DNA of 64,000 nt from an uncultured Clostridia bacterium (GCA_947627235.1 CANQVG010000004.1:27812-91811), one strand, 5' to 3'. Shown: positions 1 through 10,547, numbered from the stretch's first letter. Numbers and translations are program-made. The notes: generated by a model not told the origin, from the letters alone.

Positions 1-288
1 CGGTCGGAGCTTTCACTGCGGGATTTCGCCGTGCGCATACAGGACGTCGGCGTTAATACGCTCATCTGCACCGACATTAGCCGCGATGGCGAAATGCGCG
101 GCGCAAATCTCGGTCTATACCGGGAGCTCACACAAGGATTCAAAATGGAAATTGTCGCCTCGGGCGGCGTCACCTCTATAGACGAAATCAAAACTCTTCG
201 CGACTGCGGAGCCGGCGGAGCGATAATCGGCAAGGCTTATTACGAGGGACTCATCTCCCTCGAAGACGCAATCGCCGCCGCAAAGTGA
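1..288 (+). CDS. hisA: Phosphoribosylformimino-5-aminoimidazole carboxamide ribotide isomerase, C-terminal part (truncated by window start)
   Basis: Frame open from base 1 (RSELSLRDFAVRIQDVGVNTLICTDISRDGEMRG...); HisA C-terminal motifs (TDISRDG, ASGGV); immediately upstream of hisF. Confidence 0.93.
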   Translation, partial: RSELSLRDFAVRIQDVGVNTLICTDISRDGEMRGANLGLYRELTQGFKMEIVASGGVTSIDEIKTLRDCGAGGAIIGKAYYEGLISLEDAIAAAK

Positions 289-297
289 GGTATTAAA

Positions 298-1056
298 ATG
301 CTCAGAAAACGCATAATCCCCTGCCTCGACGTCCGCGACGGAAAGGTCACAAAAGGCATAAACTTCCTTGGAAACCGCGATATTGCTGACCCCGTCGAGC
401 TTGCTGACTTTTACAGCAAGTGCGGAGCCGACGAGCTTGTATTTTACGACATCACAGCGTCCGCGGAGGGACGTGCGCTCTTCACCGACGTGTTGCGGCG
501 GGTCGCCTCGACCGTATTCATACCGCTGACCGTAGGCGGCGGAATCAGAACTCTTGAGGACTTCGACAGGGTTCTCAAATGCGGGGCGGACAAGGTGAGC
601 GTCAACTCCGGCGCCATTGCCGACAAAACTCTTATCAGACGCGCTTCCGAGCGCTACGGCAGTCAGTGCGTAGTGATTTCCGCCGACGTTGCCCGCAAGG
701 ACGGCGGATACCGCGTCTACGGTCGGGGAGGCCGCGACGACACAGGCATCGACGCAGAGGAATGGATAAAATACTGTGTCTCGGAGGGCGCGGGAGAGGT
801 CGTGCTCAACTCTATAGACACCGACGGCGTCAAGTGCGGCTTCGACATTGAAATGCTCGAAGCTCTCTGCAAAGACATTTCCGTTCCGGTGGTGGCGTCG
901 GGCGGGGCCGGAAAAACCGAAGACTTCATAGCACTGTTCAAGGCGCTTCCGTGGGTCGACGCGGGACTTGCTGCCTCGGTCTTTCACTATAAAGAGATTT
1001 CTATTCCGGAGCTGAAAGCTGAGCTTTCAAAATGCTGTATACCCGTAAGACTGTAA
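298..1056 (+). CDS. hisF: Imidazole glycerol phosphate synthase subunit HisF
   Basis: MLRKRIIPCLDVRDGKVTKGINF...; HisF signature; his operon context. Confidence 0.97.
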   Translation: MLRKRIIPCLDVRDGKVTKGINFLGNRDIADPVELADFYSKCGADELVFYDITASAEGRALFTDVLRRVASTVFIPLTVGGGIRTLEDFDRVLKCGADKVSVNSGAIADKTLIRRASERYGSQCVVISADVARKDGGYRVYGRGGRDDTGIDAEEWIKYCVSEGAGEVVLNSIDTDGVKCGFDIEMLEALCKDISVPVVASGGAGKTEDFIALFKALPWVDAGLAASVFHYKEISIPELKAELSKCCIPVRL

Positions 1057-1068
1057 AGGAGATTAACT

Positions 1069-1716
1069 ATGACACTTAACGACCTTAAATTTGACAGGGA
1101 CGGGCTTATCCCCGCGATAGTAGTCGACTGCGAGAGCAAAGACGTCCTTACCCTTGCCTATATGAACCGCGAGAGCCTTGAAATCTCGCTCGAAAAGCGT
1201 CTGACCTGCTTTTGGAGCCGTTCGCGTCAGGAGCTCTGGCTTAAGGGCGAAACAAGCGGCAACTACCAACACATACAATCTGTAACCGCCGACTGCGACG
1301 GCGATGCGCTTCTCATCAAGGTGAAAAAGGACGGTCCGGCATGTCATCTCGGAACGGAATCCTGCTTTACAAACAGCGTCTTCGAGTCGGAGGACGCCGA
1401 AGAACCGTTTACCCTGAATGCGCTTTACGAGCTTATCTGCGGGCGCAAAACCTCTCCGAAGGAAGGCTCATACACCACCTATCTCTTTGAAAAGGGAATC
1501 GACAAGATACTCAAGAAGGTCGGTGAGGAGTGTACCGAGGTGGTAATCGCCTCAAAGGGCGGCGATCGACGCGAAGCGATATACGAGACCGCAGACCTAT
1601 GCTATCACGTTATGGTTATGATGGCAGAAATGGGGATAACACCGGACGAAATCAAAGCGGAGCTTGCCTCGCGCCACGTCATCGACAAAAAGGTCAAGCA
1701 GGAGAAAATGGTATGA
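1069..1716 (+). CDS. hisIE: Bifunctional phosphoribosyl-AMP cyclohydrolase / phosphoribosyl-ATP pyrophosphatase
   Basis: HisI half ([34 protein letters not shown]) plus HisE half ([23 protein letters not shown]). Confidence 0.96.
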   Translation: MTLNDLKFDRDGLIPAIVVDCESKDVLTLAYMNRESLEISLEKRLTCFWSRSRQELWLKGETSGNYQHIQSVTADCDGDALLIKVKKDGPACHLGTESCFTNSVFESEDAEEPFTLNALYELICGRKTSPKEGSYTTYLFEKGIDKILKKVGEECTEVVIASKGGDRREAIYETADLCYHVMVMMAEMGITPDEIKAELASRHVIDKKVKQEKMV

Positions 1717-2456
1717 TTCTGCGCGACCTTCACGTCCACACCTTCTATTGCGACGGCAAATCCTCACCTGAGGACGCCGTAAAGTCGGCACTTGAAAAGG
1801 GCTTTGAACAGATAGGACTCATTGCGCACTCATATGTGCCGTTCGACGCGGATTCCTGCATACAGCCTGAACGCATCGCGAAATTTCAGTCTGAGGTGAA
1901 GCAGCTGAAGGAAAAATATCACGGAAGAATTGACATATTATGCGGTCTTGAAGAGGATATCTTTTCGGAGCAGAGACGCGACGGATTTGACTACATCATA
2001 GGTTCAGTACACTATTTAAAACAGGGTGAAAGGTATATACCGATTGATTATACGCCCGAAATTCTCAAGGATATGATTGACGGATACTACGGTGGAGACT
2101 TTTACGCCTGCGCTGAGGATTATTTTTCGCTGACCCAACAACTTGCAAAAAAGCGTCCGACAGTCATCGGACACTTTGATTTGATTAAAAAATTTTGCAG
2201 AATTATACCGTTCGACAGCCGTGAACCGCGTTATGTTTCGGCTTGGAAAAGCGCCGCAGACGCGCTTTTGAAGCTCGGAGTACCGTTTGAAATAAACACC
2301 GGCGGCATCAGCCGAGGATACCTCGACGAGCCTTACCCCTCTCCCGAAATCGCCGAGTATATCAAGGCGCACGGCGGCAGCCTGATTCTTTCGAGCGACG
2401 CCCACCTCTGCGAAAACATCGGCTTTGGTTTTAAAGAATGGGAATACCTTATATAA
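1713..2456 (+). CDS. PHP-family histidinol-phosphatase
   Basis: ATGA overlap with hisIE stop; [24 protein letters not shown] motif; his operon end. Listed ORF start at 1530 lies inside hisE, so 1713 is preferred. Confidence 0.9.
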   Translation: MILRDLHVHTFYCDGKSSPEDAVKSALEKGFEQIGLIAHSYVPFDADSCIQPERIAKFQSEVKQLKEKYHGRIDILCGLEEDIFSEQRRDGFDYIIGSVHYLKQGERYIPIDYTPEILKDMIDGYYGGDFYACAEDYFSLTQQLAKKRPTVIGHFDLIKKFCRIIPFDSREPRYVSAWKSAADALLKLGVPFEINTGGISRGYLDEPYPSPEIAEYIKAHGGSLILSSDAHLCENIGFGFKEWEYLI

Positions 2457-2495
2457 ATCCCCGATTCGCAAGCATCGCGAAATCGGGGATTTTTC
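2456..2495 (+). terminator. Rho-independent terminator at end of his operon
   Basis: AATCCCCGATT...AATCGGGGATT stem followed by TTTT. Confidence 0.8.
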
Positions 2496-2553
2496 AAAGC
2501 CTGTATCTCTCGCCAAAGTCTGCGGTTTCGCGCGAAACATCACAAAATCAGGA

Positions 2554-2649
2554 TTACCGACAGCACACAGTATTTCTTGAGCAAAAATACCGTCCGCAGA
2601 GCATTATCAGAGCCGCGAGTGCAGCGGCGGTTTTTCTTACATATTTCAT
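2554..2649 (-). CDS. Small 31-aa Cys-rich secreted/AgrD-like peptide candidate (MKYVRKTAAALAALIMLCGRYFCSRNTVCCR)
   Basis: Absent from ORF track (<60 aa); strong SD (ggaggcggaattatATG); basic N-terminus plus hydrophobic helix plus Cys-rich tail; next to LytTR/GHKL pair. Confidence 0.5.
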   Translation of the reverse strand: MKYVRKTAAALAALIMLCGRYFCSRNTVCCR

Positions 2650-2793
2650 ATAATTCCGCCTCCTATGTTACAGATTAAAACCGTGTTCATAAAATGTCAA
2701 CAGCCTTGACGCAAACTGCCGAAATGCGGCACAAACGGTATTTGCATAATCGGCGGTAATATGGTAAAATAAATCGGAGGGAGGCGTTTAAAA

Positions 2794-3531
2794 ATGACGA
2801 GGATCGGCGTGTGCGACGACAACGCGGAAATTTCCGCAAAAATAGCCGGAATTATAAACGAGGCGTTTTCGACTCACGGAATCAGCTTTGAAACGGAAGC
2901 TTTTACCGACGGTTCGTCTCTTTTGAAACGGCATATGATTTCACCCTTCGACACTCTTTTTCTGGACATTGATATGCCCGAAACGGGCGGATTTGACATA
3001 GCAAAAATCTTAAGAGACGGCTTTTCTGACTGCCTGATAGTATTTGTGACGTCTCACTCGGAGCTTGTATATGACAGTCTCGACTTCCAGCCGTTCAACT
3101 TTATAAGAAAAAACTCGGACATGCCGCTTGAGGAAAGTATTCCGAAAATCGTAAGCAAGCTCGTTGCGAACCTGAGACAGGGCGACACCCTGCTCATCAA
3201 GTACAGGCTTTCAAATAAAATTCCGGTGCGAATCCGCGATATAATCTGCATAGAGTCGAGCGCTCACTATCTTAACTACAGAATCGCAGAGAAAGGAACC
3301 GTCAGACAGGTTGTATCGAGAGGAAGCATTTCGGAGTGGCAGGAATTTTTTGAAAGCTATAACTTTGCAAGGGTTCACAAGGGATTCATTGTAAACCTTT
3401 CCCACATAAGATATTTAAATTACGGCAGACACGAGGTCGTGCTTTCGGAAGGCACAGCCGTGCCTATAGGCAAAAAATACAAATCCGACTTAGAAGAAAA
3501 ATACAGCCTGTTTTTAAGGAGAAAATTATGA
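2794..3531 (+). CDS. LytTR-family response regulator (AgrA-like)
   Basis: N-terminal REC (VCDDN, FLDIDMPETGGFD) and C-terminal LytTR (YLNYRIAEKGTVRQVVSRGSISEW...FARVHKGFIVNLSHI). Confidence 0.93.
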   Translation: MTRIGVCDDNAEISAKIAGIINEAFSTHGISFETEAFTDGSSLLKRHMISPFDTLFLDIDMPETGGFDIAKILRDGFSDCLIVFVTSHSELVYDSLDFQPFNFIRKNSDMPLEESIPKIVSKLVANLRQGDTLLIKYRLSNKIPVRIRDIICIESSAHYLNYRIAEKGTVRQVVSRGSISEWQEFFESYNFARVHKGFIVNLSHIRYLNYGRHEVVLSEGTAVPIGKKYKSDLEEKYSLFLRRKL

Positions 3532-4934
3532 CGCCGTATGAACTTTTTTATAACTCGTTTATAAAAAATCATGTCTTTTACACCATCCAACTTCTCAATA
3601 CAATCTGGCTATTTATTGAACTTGCGCTGTGTATATACAAAGGTTTCGCGGCGGTATATTTTGTTCGCGCTTTTTGCGGCGGAAAAAATAACGGAAAGCT
3701 TATGAAGCCTCGCAATATCTTATTTTCGCTTCTTTACTCGCTGATACTTTTGATCGAATATTTCTTCTGCGGAATGTTTGAAAACGTCGGACTTCTGATA
3801 TCCGCTCTGCCGCTGCTGTCCGTTCTTATGATATACGCCTTTTTGTTCTGCGGCAGAAAAAGGTCGGAAAAAATCATTGCTCCTCTTACTGCGAACGGAA
3901 TAATCCTCGTTGTGACAACGTTATGCAATCAGATGACGGTTGAACAGCTCGGCAAAATGCTGGAGAAATGGGTGATTTTCTCGGAAGTAGAGGAGCTATG
4001 GTCGGTGCTTTTTATCTCGCCTGTTCTGATTTACTTCGTAATGTATGTCCTGCTGATGCTGTTTCATAAGACAGATATAACCGGCAGAAAATCTATCGTT
4101 CAGTGGGCGATAGTCTCGGGAGCGCTTACTGTCAGCGTCTTCTCGGCTTTGCTGCTTTTTAAAAAATACGCCGATCACGGTAATTATATAAAGCTGTCGC
4201 TTTTTACCGGAATCACCATCGCGAGCTTTGTTATGTCGGACGTCTTCGTGTTCCTGCTTCTGACGGACACTGTCAAAAAGAACAAAGCGGTCAACGAGCT
4301 GAACCTCTTGCGTCAGACCGAAGAATACAACCGTCAGTATATTACGCACCTGCAAAGCGAATACGAGACCGTCAGTAAACTTCGCCACGACTGCAAAAAC
4401 AGTCTCCTTATGCTGTCGGCACTTCTGGAAAACGGCGAGGCCGATAAGGCGCGTAAACAAATCAGCGACAGTCTCGGCGCCATGACAAGAACCGAGATTT
4501 TCATAAACACCGACAATCCGGTCGTAAACGCCGTCGCAAACGCGAAGCTTTCCGCCGCAAAGTCCCTCGGAATAGAGTGCGGCTGCTTTGTCATCAGGGA
4601 TATTTCGGGCATAAACGACTACGACCTCTGCCGACTGCTTTCAAATATGCTCGACAACGCCATAACCGCCTGCAAAAGTTGTTCAGGACAGCGCCGCCTT
4701 TCACTTGCGATTCGCGGCGACGAAAACTGCTATTATTTCACGGTGAAAAATTCGATATCCAAATCCGTCCTCGAAAGCAATCCTGAGCTGAAGTCGACCA
4801 AAGAAGACGTCGGTCACGGCTACGGAGTGGGAATAATTCGCGAGATTGCCGAAAAATACGGAGGCAGAAGAGACTTTTACGAAGAAGACGGAATGTTTTG
4901 CTGCTCGGCACGGCTCTGCAAGACCGATAAATAG
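3528..4934 (+). CDS. GHKL-domain sensor histidine kinase (AgrC-like), multi-TM N-terminus
   Basis: ATGA overlap with RR; HDCKNSLL H-box, NMLDNAITAC N-box, GHGYGVGIIREIAEKYGG. Confidence 0.92.
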   Translation: MTPYELFYNSFIKNHVFYTIQLLNTIWLFIELALCIYKGFAAVYFVRAFCGGKNNGKLMKPRNILFSLLYSLILLIEYFFCGMFENVGLLISALPLLSVLMIYAFLFCGRKRSEKIIAPLTANGIILVVTTLCNQMTVEQLGKMLEKWVIFSEVEELWSVLFISPVLIYFVMYVLLMLFHKTDITGRKSIVQWAIVSGALTVSVFSALLLFKKYADHGNYIKLSLFTGITIASFVMSDVFVFLLLTDTVKKNKAVNELNLLRQTEEYNRQYITHLQSEYETVSKLRHDCKNSLLMLSALLENGEADKARKQISDSLGAMTRTEIFINTDNPVVNAVANAKLSAAKSLGIECGCFVIRDISGINDYDLCRLLSNMLDNAITACKSCSGQRRLSLAIRGDENCYYFTVKNSISKSVLESNPELKSTKEDVGHGYGVGIIREIAEKYGGRRDFYEEDGMFCCSARLCKTDK

Positions 4935-4936
4935 AA

Positions 4937-4978
4937 AACCCGCTGTACGGAAGACCCGTACAGCGGTGATTTTTTATA
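4937..4978. terminator. Bidirectional terminator between convergent genes
   Basis: CGCTGTACGG aagac CCGTACAGCG flanked by A/T tracts. Confidence 0.75.
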
Positions 4979-4989
4979 TGCGTCCTGAT

Positions 4990-7263
4990 TTACTTTGCCG
5001 TAATTTCGACTTCAAAGCCCTTTTCGCCTCGAAATTCAATCAGACCGTTTTCAACGCTCACAACCTCTGCGGCTGTTGTCTTAAGCTCAAAGCCCTCGGG
5101 GACTGCGGTTCTGAAGCTGTTTCCAAGCTCCGAGACAAATTTCGCCCGACAGAGCCTGCCGTCCTTCCAATCGAAGTCGACGAAAACGCAGCCTCTCGCC
5201 TTAAAGCCCCTCACGCTGCCGTTCTTCCAGCTGCTCGGTAGCGCGGGCAGAAGCGTAATCACTCCGCCCTGACTCTGCAAGAGCATTTCGGCGATGCCGG
5301 CAGCTCCGCCGAAGTTGCCGTCAATCTGGAACGGCGGGTGCATATCAAAGAAATTCGGATAGGTGGAGCGCTCAAGGAGAGCTGCCACATTTTCCCCCGC
5401 CTTTTCGCCGTCGCGGAGACGCGCCCACATATTGATTATCCACGCCCTCGACCAGCCTGTGTGACCTCCGCCGTTTTGCAGCCTGCGTTCGAGGGTCACT
5501 CTTGCTGCGCTCATAAGCTCGGGCGTTCTTTCATAGCTGAGCTGGTCCGAAGGATAAAGCCCCCACAGATGGGAAATGTGACGGTGTCCCGGCTCGACCT
5601 CGTCGTAGTCCTCCGACCACTCCATTATCTGACCGTATTTGCCAACCGTCGGCTTCGGGAGCTTAGGAAGCATCTCGCGAAGCTTGTCGCAAAGCCCGTC
5701 GTCTTCACCGAGAAGCTCAGAATACTCGATACAGCTTTCAAATATTTCACGTACTATCATTGAGTCCATCGTGGGCCCTACGCAGAGGCATCCCCTCTCG
5801 CCCGACGGATGTATATAGGTGTTCTCCGGAGAGATAGAAGGTCCTGTCAGGAGCTTGCCATTGTATTCAAAGAGATAGCCCGTAAAGAATCGGCAGGCTT
5901 CCTTGAGTATGCCGAGATACTCCCTGAGAAACTCTTTATCGCCGGTAAACTCGTAATGCGTCTTTATATGGGTGCATAGCCACGCGGCGCCCATCGGCCA
6001 TATCGTCGCGGACATGCAGAGGTCCTGCGGAGCGCAGTCACCAAAGATGTCGGTGTTATGGTGGGCGCAGAAGCCCTCAAGACCGTACATATCCATAGCA
6101 ACCTTTCGACCGTTTGGCAGCATAGTCTTCAAATGCTCCAAAAGCGGCATTTCGCAGTCGGAAAGCCCCGAAACTCCCGCGGGCCAGTAGTTCATCTCGG
6201 CGTTGATGTTTATAGTATACTTAGACCCCCAAGCGGGATAGCGATCCTTGTTCCAGATGCCCTGAAGATTAGCTGGGCGCGTCCCGGGGCGAGAGGAGGA
6301 TATCAGCAGATACCTTCCGAAATCAAAGTAGAGCTTTGCAAGCTGCGGGTCACTCGAAGCGCTTTTCAGACGCTCGTTTGTGGGGACTGAGCTTTTGTCT
6401 TCGCCGTCAAGTTCAAGCTTAACGCGGTCAAAATAGCTTTTGTAGTCATCTATGTGACGAGCCTTGACGGCGTCGTAGCCGAGCGCGAGAGCCGACGTCA
6501 GTTTTTCCTCGCACCACGCATTGATATCGTCGCCGAAAAAGTCGCTGCGAATCGCGATGAAAACAGTAAACTCAGTTACGTTCTCGACCGTAGTGGTCAG
6601 GTCGTCAGTCCAACCGAAGCCGTCCCAGTCGGCTGCGGTCATAACGCAGTAGCGGCAGCCGCCTTCGGGCTGCTGTATAACGGTAAAGTTTCCGACTTCG
6701 CAGACGTCCCGCTCATATTCCTCGCTCGACGGCACGATATTTATTTTTGCGCTGAATCTCTGCCCGTCAATAGAACGCTGGCGCACCGCGACAACCTGAT
6801 CGGGATAGCTGACAAAATACTCCCGCTCGAATCTGCCGCCGTTTTCGGTAAATCTCACCCTGCAAACCGCTTCTTCAAGGTCAAGCTCGCGTCGGTAATC
6901 GGTATACTCACCGTGATTAAATTCGAGTTTTACGTGACCGCAGGTGTCATAGTGGCGCTGCTGGTCGGGGTGAGGATACATTGTCTTCTCGCAGAGCTTT
7001 TCCGCCTCTCCGATTTTTCCTTCCAGAAGTAGCTGCCTTACATTTCGCCAGTTGTCCTTTGAAAGCGGGTTGACCCTGTCTCTGCCGCCGCAGCCGTACC
7101 ATACGGTGTCTTCGTTGAGCTGAAGTATGTCGTTTGTCGGGTCCCCGTAGACCATCGCGCCGACGCTGCCGTTTCCTATCGGCAGAGCCTCGTTCCACCC
7201 GAATTTAAAAGCCTTATCCTCTTCCGTTGGCGCGGGAGAGGAAAGCCATACTACGCTTTTCAT
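4990..7263 (-). CDS. Glycoside hydrolase family 95 (alpha-L-fucosidase/galactosidase-like)
   Basis: WNEALPIGNGSVGAMVYGDPTNDILQLNEDTVWYG; NADMNYWP-like motif (NAEMNYWPAG); HISHLWGLYP; QIDGNFGGAAGIAEMLLQS. Confidence 0.93.
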   Translation of the reverse strand: MKSVVWLSSPAPTEEDKAFKFGWNEALPIGNGSVGAMVYGDPTNDILQLNEDTVWYGCGGRDRVNPLSKDNWRNVRQLLLEGKIGEAEKLCEKTMYPHPDQQRHYDTCGHVKLEFNHGEYTDYRRELDLEEAVCRVRFTENGGRFEREYFVSYPDQVVAVRQRSIDGQRFSAKINIVPSSEEYERDVCEVGNFTVIQQPEGGCRYCVMTAADWDGFGWTDDLTTTVENVTEFTVFIAIRSDFFGDDINAWCEEKLTSALALGYDAVKARHIDDYKSYFDRVKLELDGEDKSSVPTNERLKSASSDPQLAKLYFDFGRYLLISSSRPGTRPANLQGIWNKDRYPAWGSKYTININAEMNYWPAGVSGLSDCEMPLLEHLKTMLPNGRKVAMDMYGLEGFCAHHNTDIFGDCAPQDLCMSATIWPMGAAWLCTHIKTHYEFTGDKEFLREYLGILKEACRFFTGYLFEYNGKLLTGPSISPENTYIHPSGERGCLCVGPTMDSMIVREIFESCIEYSELLGEDDGLCDKLREMLPKLPKPTVGKYGQIMEWSEDYDEVEPGHRHISHLWGLYPSDQLSYERTPELMSAARVTLERRLQNGGGHTGWSRAWIINMWARLRDGEKAGENVAALLERSTYPNFFDMHPPFQIDGNFGGAAGIAEMLLQSQGGVITLLPALPSSWKNGSVRGFKARGCVFVDFDWKDGRLCRAKFVSELGNSFRTAVPEGFELKTTAAEVVSVENGLIEFRGEKGFEVEITAK

Positions 7264-7267
7264 ACTG

Positions 7268-8368
7268 TCACCCCAATTCGGCTGAACACTCCGCAAGCAG
7301 CTTCGGCACGTCGAGGTGCTGCGGACATACGTTTACGCACTGCTCACAGCCGATACAGCCATCGGCGCTGCCGGAGGTCTTTATCAGCTCGGCGTATTTT
7401 TCTTTGGATTCATTTCTCTTGCGCAGGTCGCGCTTGAGGTTGTTATAAAGCGCGAAGATGTCCGGTATGCTTATTGACATAGGACAGCCGTCGGTGCAGT
7501 AGCGGCAGGCGGTGCAGGGAATCGCAAACCTGATGTTCTCGGTCGCCTCGGCGAGCACCTTATATTCCTCCTCGGTGAGCGGCTTGAAGTCGTCCATAAA
7601 CGACACGTTGTCCTCAACCTGCCATAGCTCACTCATTCCGCTGAGCACAACCATAACGTTCGGGAGCGATGCCGCGTATCTTATCGCCCAGCTTGCGCAG
7701 GAAGCGTCGGGGTTGTAGTCCTTTAGGAGCTTTTCCGCCTTTTTGGGAGGATTCGCGAGGCTGCCGCCCTTTACGGGTTCCATTACGATGACGGGCTTGC
7801 CGAACTTGGTCGCGACGTCATAACACTTATGCGCCTGAACCCAGCCGTCCTCCCAGTCGAGGTAGTTTATCTGAAGCTGAACAAATTCCGCCTCGGGATG
7901 CTCGGTAAGAATCTTTTCAAGAGTCTCGGGGCTGTCGTGGAAGGAAAAGCCGATGTGCTTTATTTTTCCTGCCGCCTTCAGCTCTTTGAGGTACTCAAAA
8001 GCCTTGACCTCGGTCGCGTGCTTATAGGTGTCCTTGCCCATCGCGTGGAGCCAGTAGTAGTCGATATAGTCCACTCCAAGGCGGGTAAGAGATTCATTGA
8101 ATATCTTCTCCATACCCGCTCTGTCGGGCTTGCCGAAAAGCGGGAGCTTTGTTGTGATTGTGTAGCTGTCACGCGGATAGCGCTTTACAACGCACTCCCT
8201 GAAAGCCACCTCGCTGAAGCCTCCGTGATATACATAGGCGGTATCGTAATATGTATACCCGTGAGCCATAAAGAGGTCGACCATTTCCTTAACCTTTTCG
8301 AGGTCAATGTCTTTTCCGTCGCCGCTTTTAAGCGGAAGTCTCATAAGTCCGAAACCGAGTTTTTTCAT
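7268..8368 (-). CDS. Aldo/keto reductase with C-terminal 4Fe-4S domain
   Basis: GFGLMRLPL, DTAYVYHGG; C-terminal CTACRYCTDGCP and CIGCEQCVNVCPQ; start with SD at 8368. Confidence 0.92.
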   Translation of the reverse strand: MKKLGFGLMRLPLKSGDGKDIDLEKVKEMVDLFMAHGYTYYDTAYVYHGGFSEVAFRECVVKRYPRDSYTITTKLPLFGKPDRAGMEKIFNESLTRLGVDYIDYYWLHAMGKDTYKHATEVKAFEYLKELKAAGKIKHIGFSFHDSPETLEKILTEHPEAEFVQLQINYLDWEDGWVQAHKCYDVATKFGKPVIVMEPVKGGSLANPPKKAEKLLKDYNPDASCASWAIRYAASLPNVMVVLSGMSELWQVEDNVSFMDDFKPLTEEEYKVLAEATENIRFAIPCTACRYCTDGCPMSISIPDIFALYNNLKRDLRKRNESKEKYAELIKTSGSADGCIGCEQCVNVCPQHLDVPKLLAECSAELG

Positions 8369-8386
8369 TTTATATACCTCCATAAT

Positions 8387-9064
8387 TTAATACTGCTTAA
8401 GAGTGCGCAGATATTCCTTATGCTCCTCGGTCACGCGAAAGCTCTCCAAGGCTTTTTGTATCGCCATAGCGTGAACCCGTCTGCCGAGCCTGCGCTCCTC
8501 GATATACTTCACTGCACAGTCATACTGTTTTGCAAGCGCTGTCGCGAAAAACCACGCGGTCATCATATTCACATAATATTCCTCAGACCTCACTGACGCA
8601 GCCCAGTCAAGATACTCCGGCTCAAAATTGTCGTCAAGGAAGTGCTTCATAAGCATACCCGTGCCGAAACGCACGGTATAAGTTCTTTTCGACTGTATCC
8701 AACTGCGTATATGGGGCAAGAGTTCTCCTTTATGCTTTGAAAAGCACTTCGGCGAAAGCAAGTCGCAGACCGCCCAGTTGTCGATATACGGCAGGAAGCG
8801 TTCCGTCTCGCAAACGGCTTCGGCAAAATCGGAGACACTGCACAGGATTGCCGCGTGAAGAATATTCTCATCGTAAAAGCGATGCGGAAGCTCTCCCAGA
8901 AACTCTGCTCTTTCCTTTACGTCAAGCTCCTTGGCAAGCTTGCGGATATCAGGCGTTCTCACGCCCAAAATCAAATCCTGTGCGACCGTCGGAATGAGCT
9001 TCGACTGAAACTCGCGGTATTTAGGATCGGCAAGAGCGCGAAGCCTTTGCTCAACCGTTTTCAT
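8387..9064 (-). CDS. AlkD-like DNA alkylation repair protein
   Basis: HEAT-like; LGVRTPDIRKLAKEL, DNWAVCDLLSPK, RTYTVRFGTGMLMKHF; start MKTVEQRLR overlaps GH43 stop. Confidence 0.85.
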   Translation of the reverse strand: MKTVEQRLRALADPKYREFQSKLIPTVAQDLILGVRTPDIRKLAKELDVKERAEFLGELPHRFYDENILHAAILCSVSDFAEAVCETERFLPYIDNWAVCDLLSPKCFSKHKGELLPHIRSWIQSKRTYTVRFGTGMLMKHFLDDNFEPEYLDWAASVRSEEYYVNMMTAWFFATALAKQYDCAVKYIEERRLGRRVHAMAIQKALESFRVTEEHKEYLRTLKQY

Positions 9065-10529
9065 CGTCGATATACCGAAAATCGGTAAACTTCGCCGAGC
9101 CGCCCGTCTCTTTGGTTGTGTAGCAGAACAACCCGAAGCGGCAGCCGGTAAAGTGCTTGAGGTCAAACGTCATGCGGTGCCGCCCACCAAGCTGCTTCCA
9201 ATTGCCGTTTACCAGCGCATAAAACTCGGCATAGTCTTTTCCGTGACCAAATTCAAACCTCACCTTCAGCCTCACCTTTGCATCAGGTGCGTCGACGGCT
9301 TCCGCGAGATATTCCTCGCCGTCGTCACGAAGCTTAAGCGCTATGCGCAGCCCGTCTTCAAGGCGCTCAACGCCGAGCGCGCCGTAGCGATACTGGAGCG
9401 CCGCGAGTCCCGCAAAGCCGCCTACAGGAAGCTCATTCGCGTCGACCGTTACCTCCGCCGCGCAGGCAGGCCAGAGCGCACGCTGAGTAAGCGTGTTTTT
9501 AGACATATCAAAGGCAGGAGCCGGCAGCGCGTCGATAACGAGTCCGTCCGAAAGCCTCCAATGGTCGTTTACCGGGTTGTGGTTAAATTCCCATGCGCCG
9601 TCAAGACTCTCGCCCGAGAAACCGTCGCTGCAAACTAGCGGAGCGTAAACGTAGCCCTCGCGTGTGGTCTCGCACTCTACCTCCTTAGTGACCTCATCAA
9701 AAACGGGATAAAGATCCTCTCCGAAGTGCATCGGGACAAGGTTGGGAATACGTCCGACCGCTCCCCTGTCGGAAAAGATAACTCCGTACCACTTATTGCT
9801 CGGAGTGTCGACAATTCCTCCCTGAGCCACGCCTGAGGTTCCCTCAAACGGGTTTACTATGACGTCTCCGCCGCGCCACTCGCCGTCGATGCTGTCCGCC
9901 ATAAAGCAGGCTTCTACTCTGAGCCATCTGTCGGGCAGGCTGTGAATGAAGAAGGCATAGTATTTGCCGTTTATCTTGTAAAGATGACAACCCTCGTAGC
10001 CGAGCGGCGCACCCGTCGTGTCCTTTATGACGAGCTTATTCACACCGCCCGCCTTTGGCTTTGAAAGGTCGCTTTCAAGCTCGGTCACCCTTATTTCGCG
10101 GTTGCCGTACATTATGTATACCCTGCCGTCGTCGTCAAACAAGAGCGATGAATCGTGATAAAAGCCTTCTATATAGCTCTTTTTCCAAGGCCCCTGAATA
10201 TCGGTCGCGGTGAAGTGATAGGTCTTATGAGTGTCGTTCGCGACAAAAACTATGTGGAATACGCCGTTGTAATATCTTATTGTCGGCGCCCACATTCCGT
10301 TGCCGTAGGCGTGCGCGCCGTCAAGGTTTTCGCGCGGAGTATCCTCCAGTTTATCGTAAACGTGCGTGCAGAACTCCCAGTTAATAAGGTCATAGGAGCG
10401 AAGAATTACGCAGCCCGGCATAAAATACATAGTCGTTGAGCACATATAGTAGGTGTCCCCAACCCTTATGACGTCGGGGTCAGGGTAGTCGAGCCTTGTC
10501 AGTGGGTTTGTTCCTTTAACAATATTCAT
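9051..10529 (-). CDS. Glycoside hydrolase family 43 (beta-xylosidase/arabinofuranosidase-like)
   Basis: NPLTRLDYPDPDVIRVGDTYYMCSTTMYFMPGCVILRSYDLINWE; MWAPTIRYYNGVFHI; C-terminal beta-sandwich. Confidence 0.93.
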   Translation of the reverse strand: MNIVKGTNPLTRLDYPDPDVIRVGDTYYMCSTTMYFMPGCVILRSYDLINWEFCTHVYDKLEDTPRENLDGAHAYGNGMWAPTIRYYNGVFHIVFVANDTHKTYHFTATDIQGPWKKSYIEGFYHDSSLLFDDDGRVYIMYGNREIRVTELESDLSKPKAGGVNKLVIKDTTGAPLGYEGCHLYKINGKYYAFFIHSLPDRWLRVEACFMADSIDGEWRGGDVIVNPFEGTSGVAQGGIVDTPSNKWYGVIFSDRGAVGRIPNLVPMHFGEDLYPVFDEVTKEVECETTREGYVYAPLVCSDGFSGESLDGAWEFNHNPVNDHWRLSDGLVIDALPAPAFDMSKNTLTQRALWPACAAEVTVDANELPVGGFAGLAALQYRYGALGVERLEDGLRIALKLRDDGEEYLAEAVDAPDAKVRLKVRFEFGHGKDYAEFYALVNGNWKQLGGRHRMTFDLKHFTGCRFGLFCYTTKETGGSAKFTDFRYIDDENG

Positions 10530-10547
10530 AACATCCTCCGAATCCTA

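Noticed and set aside
115-987. 290-aa minus-strand ORF opposite hisA/hisF
   Set aside because: Antisense shadow of well-identified his genes in a moderately GC-rich genome; no recognisable domains or SD.
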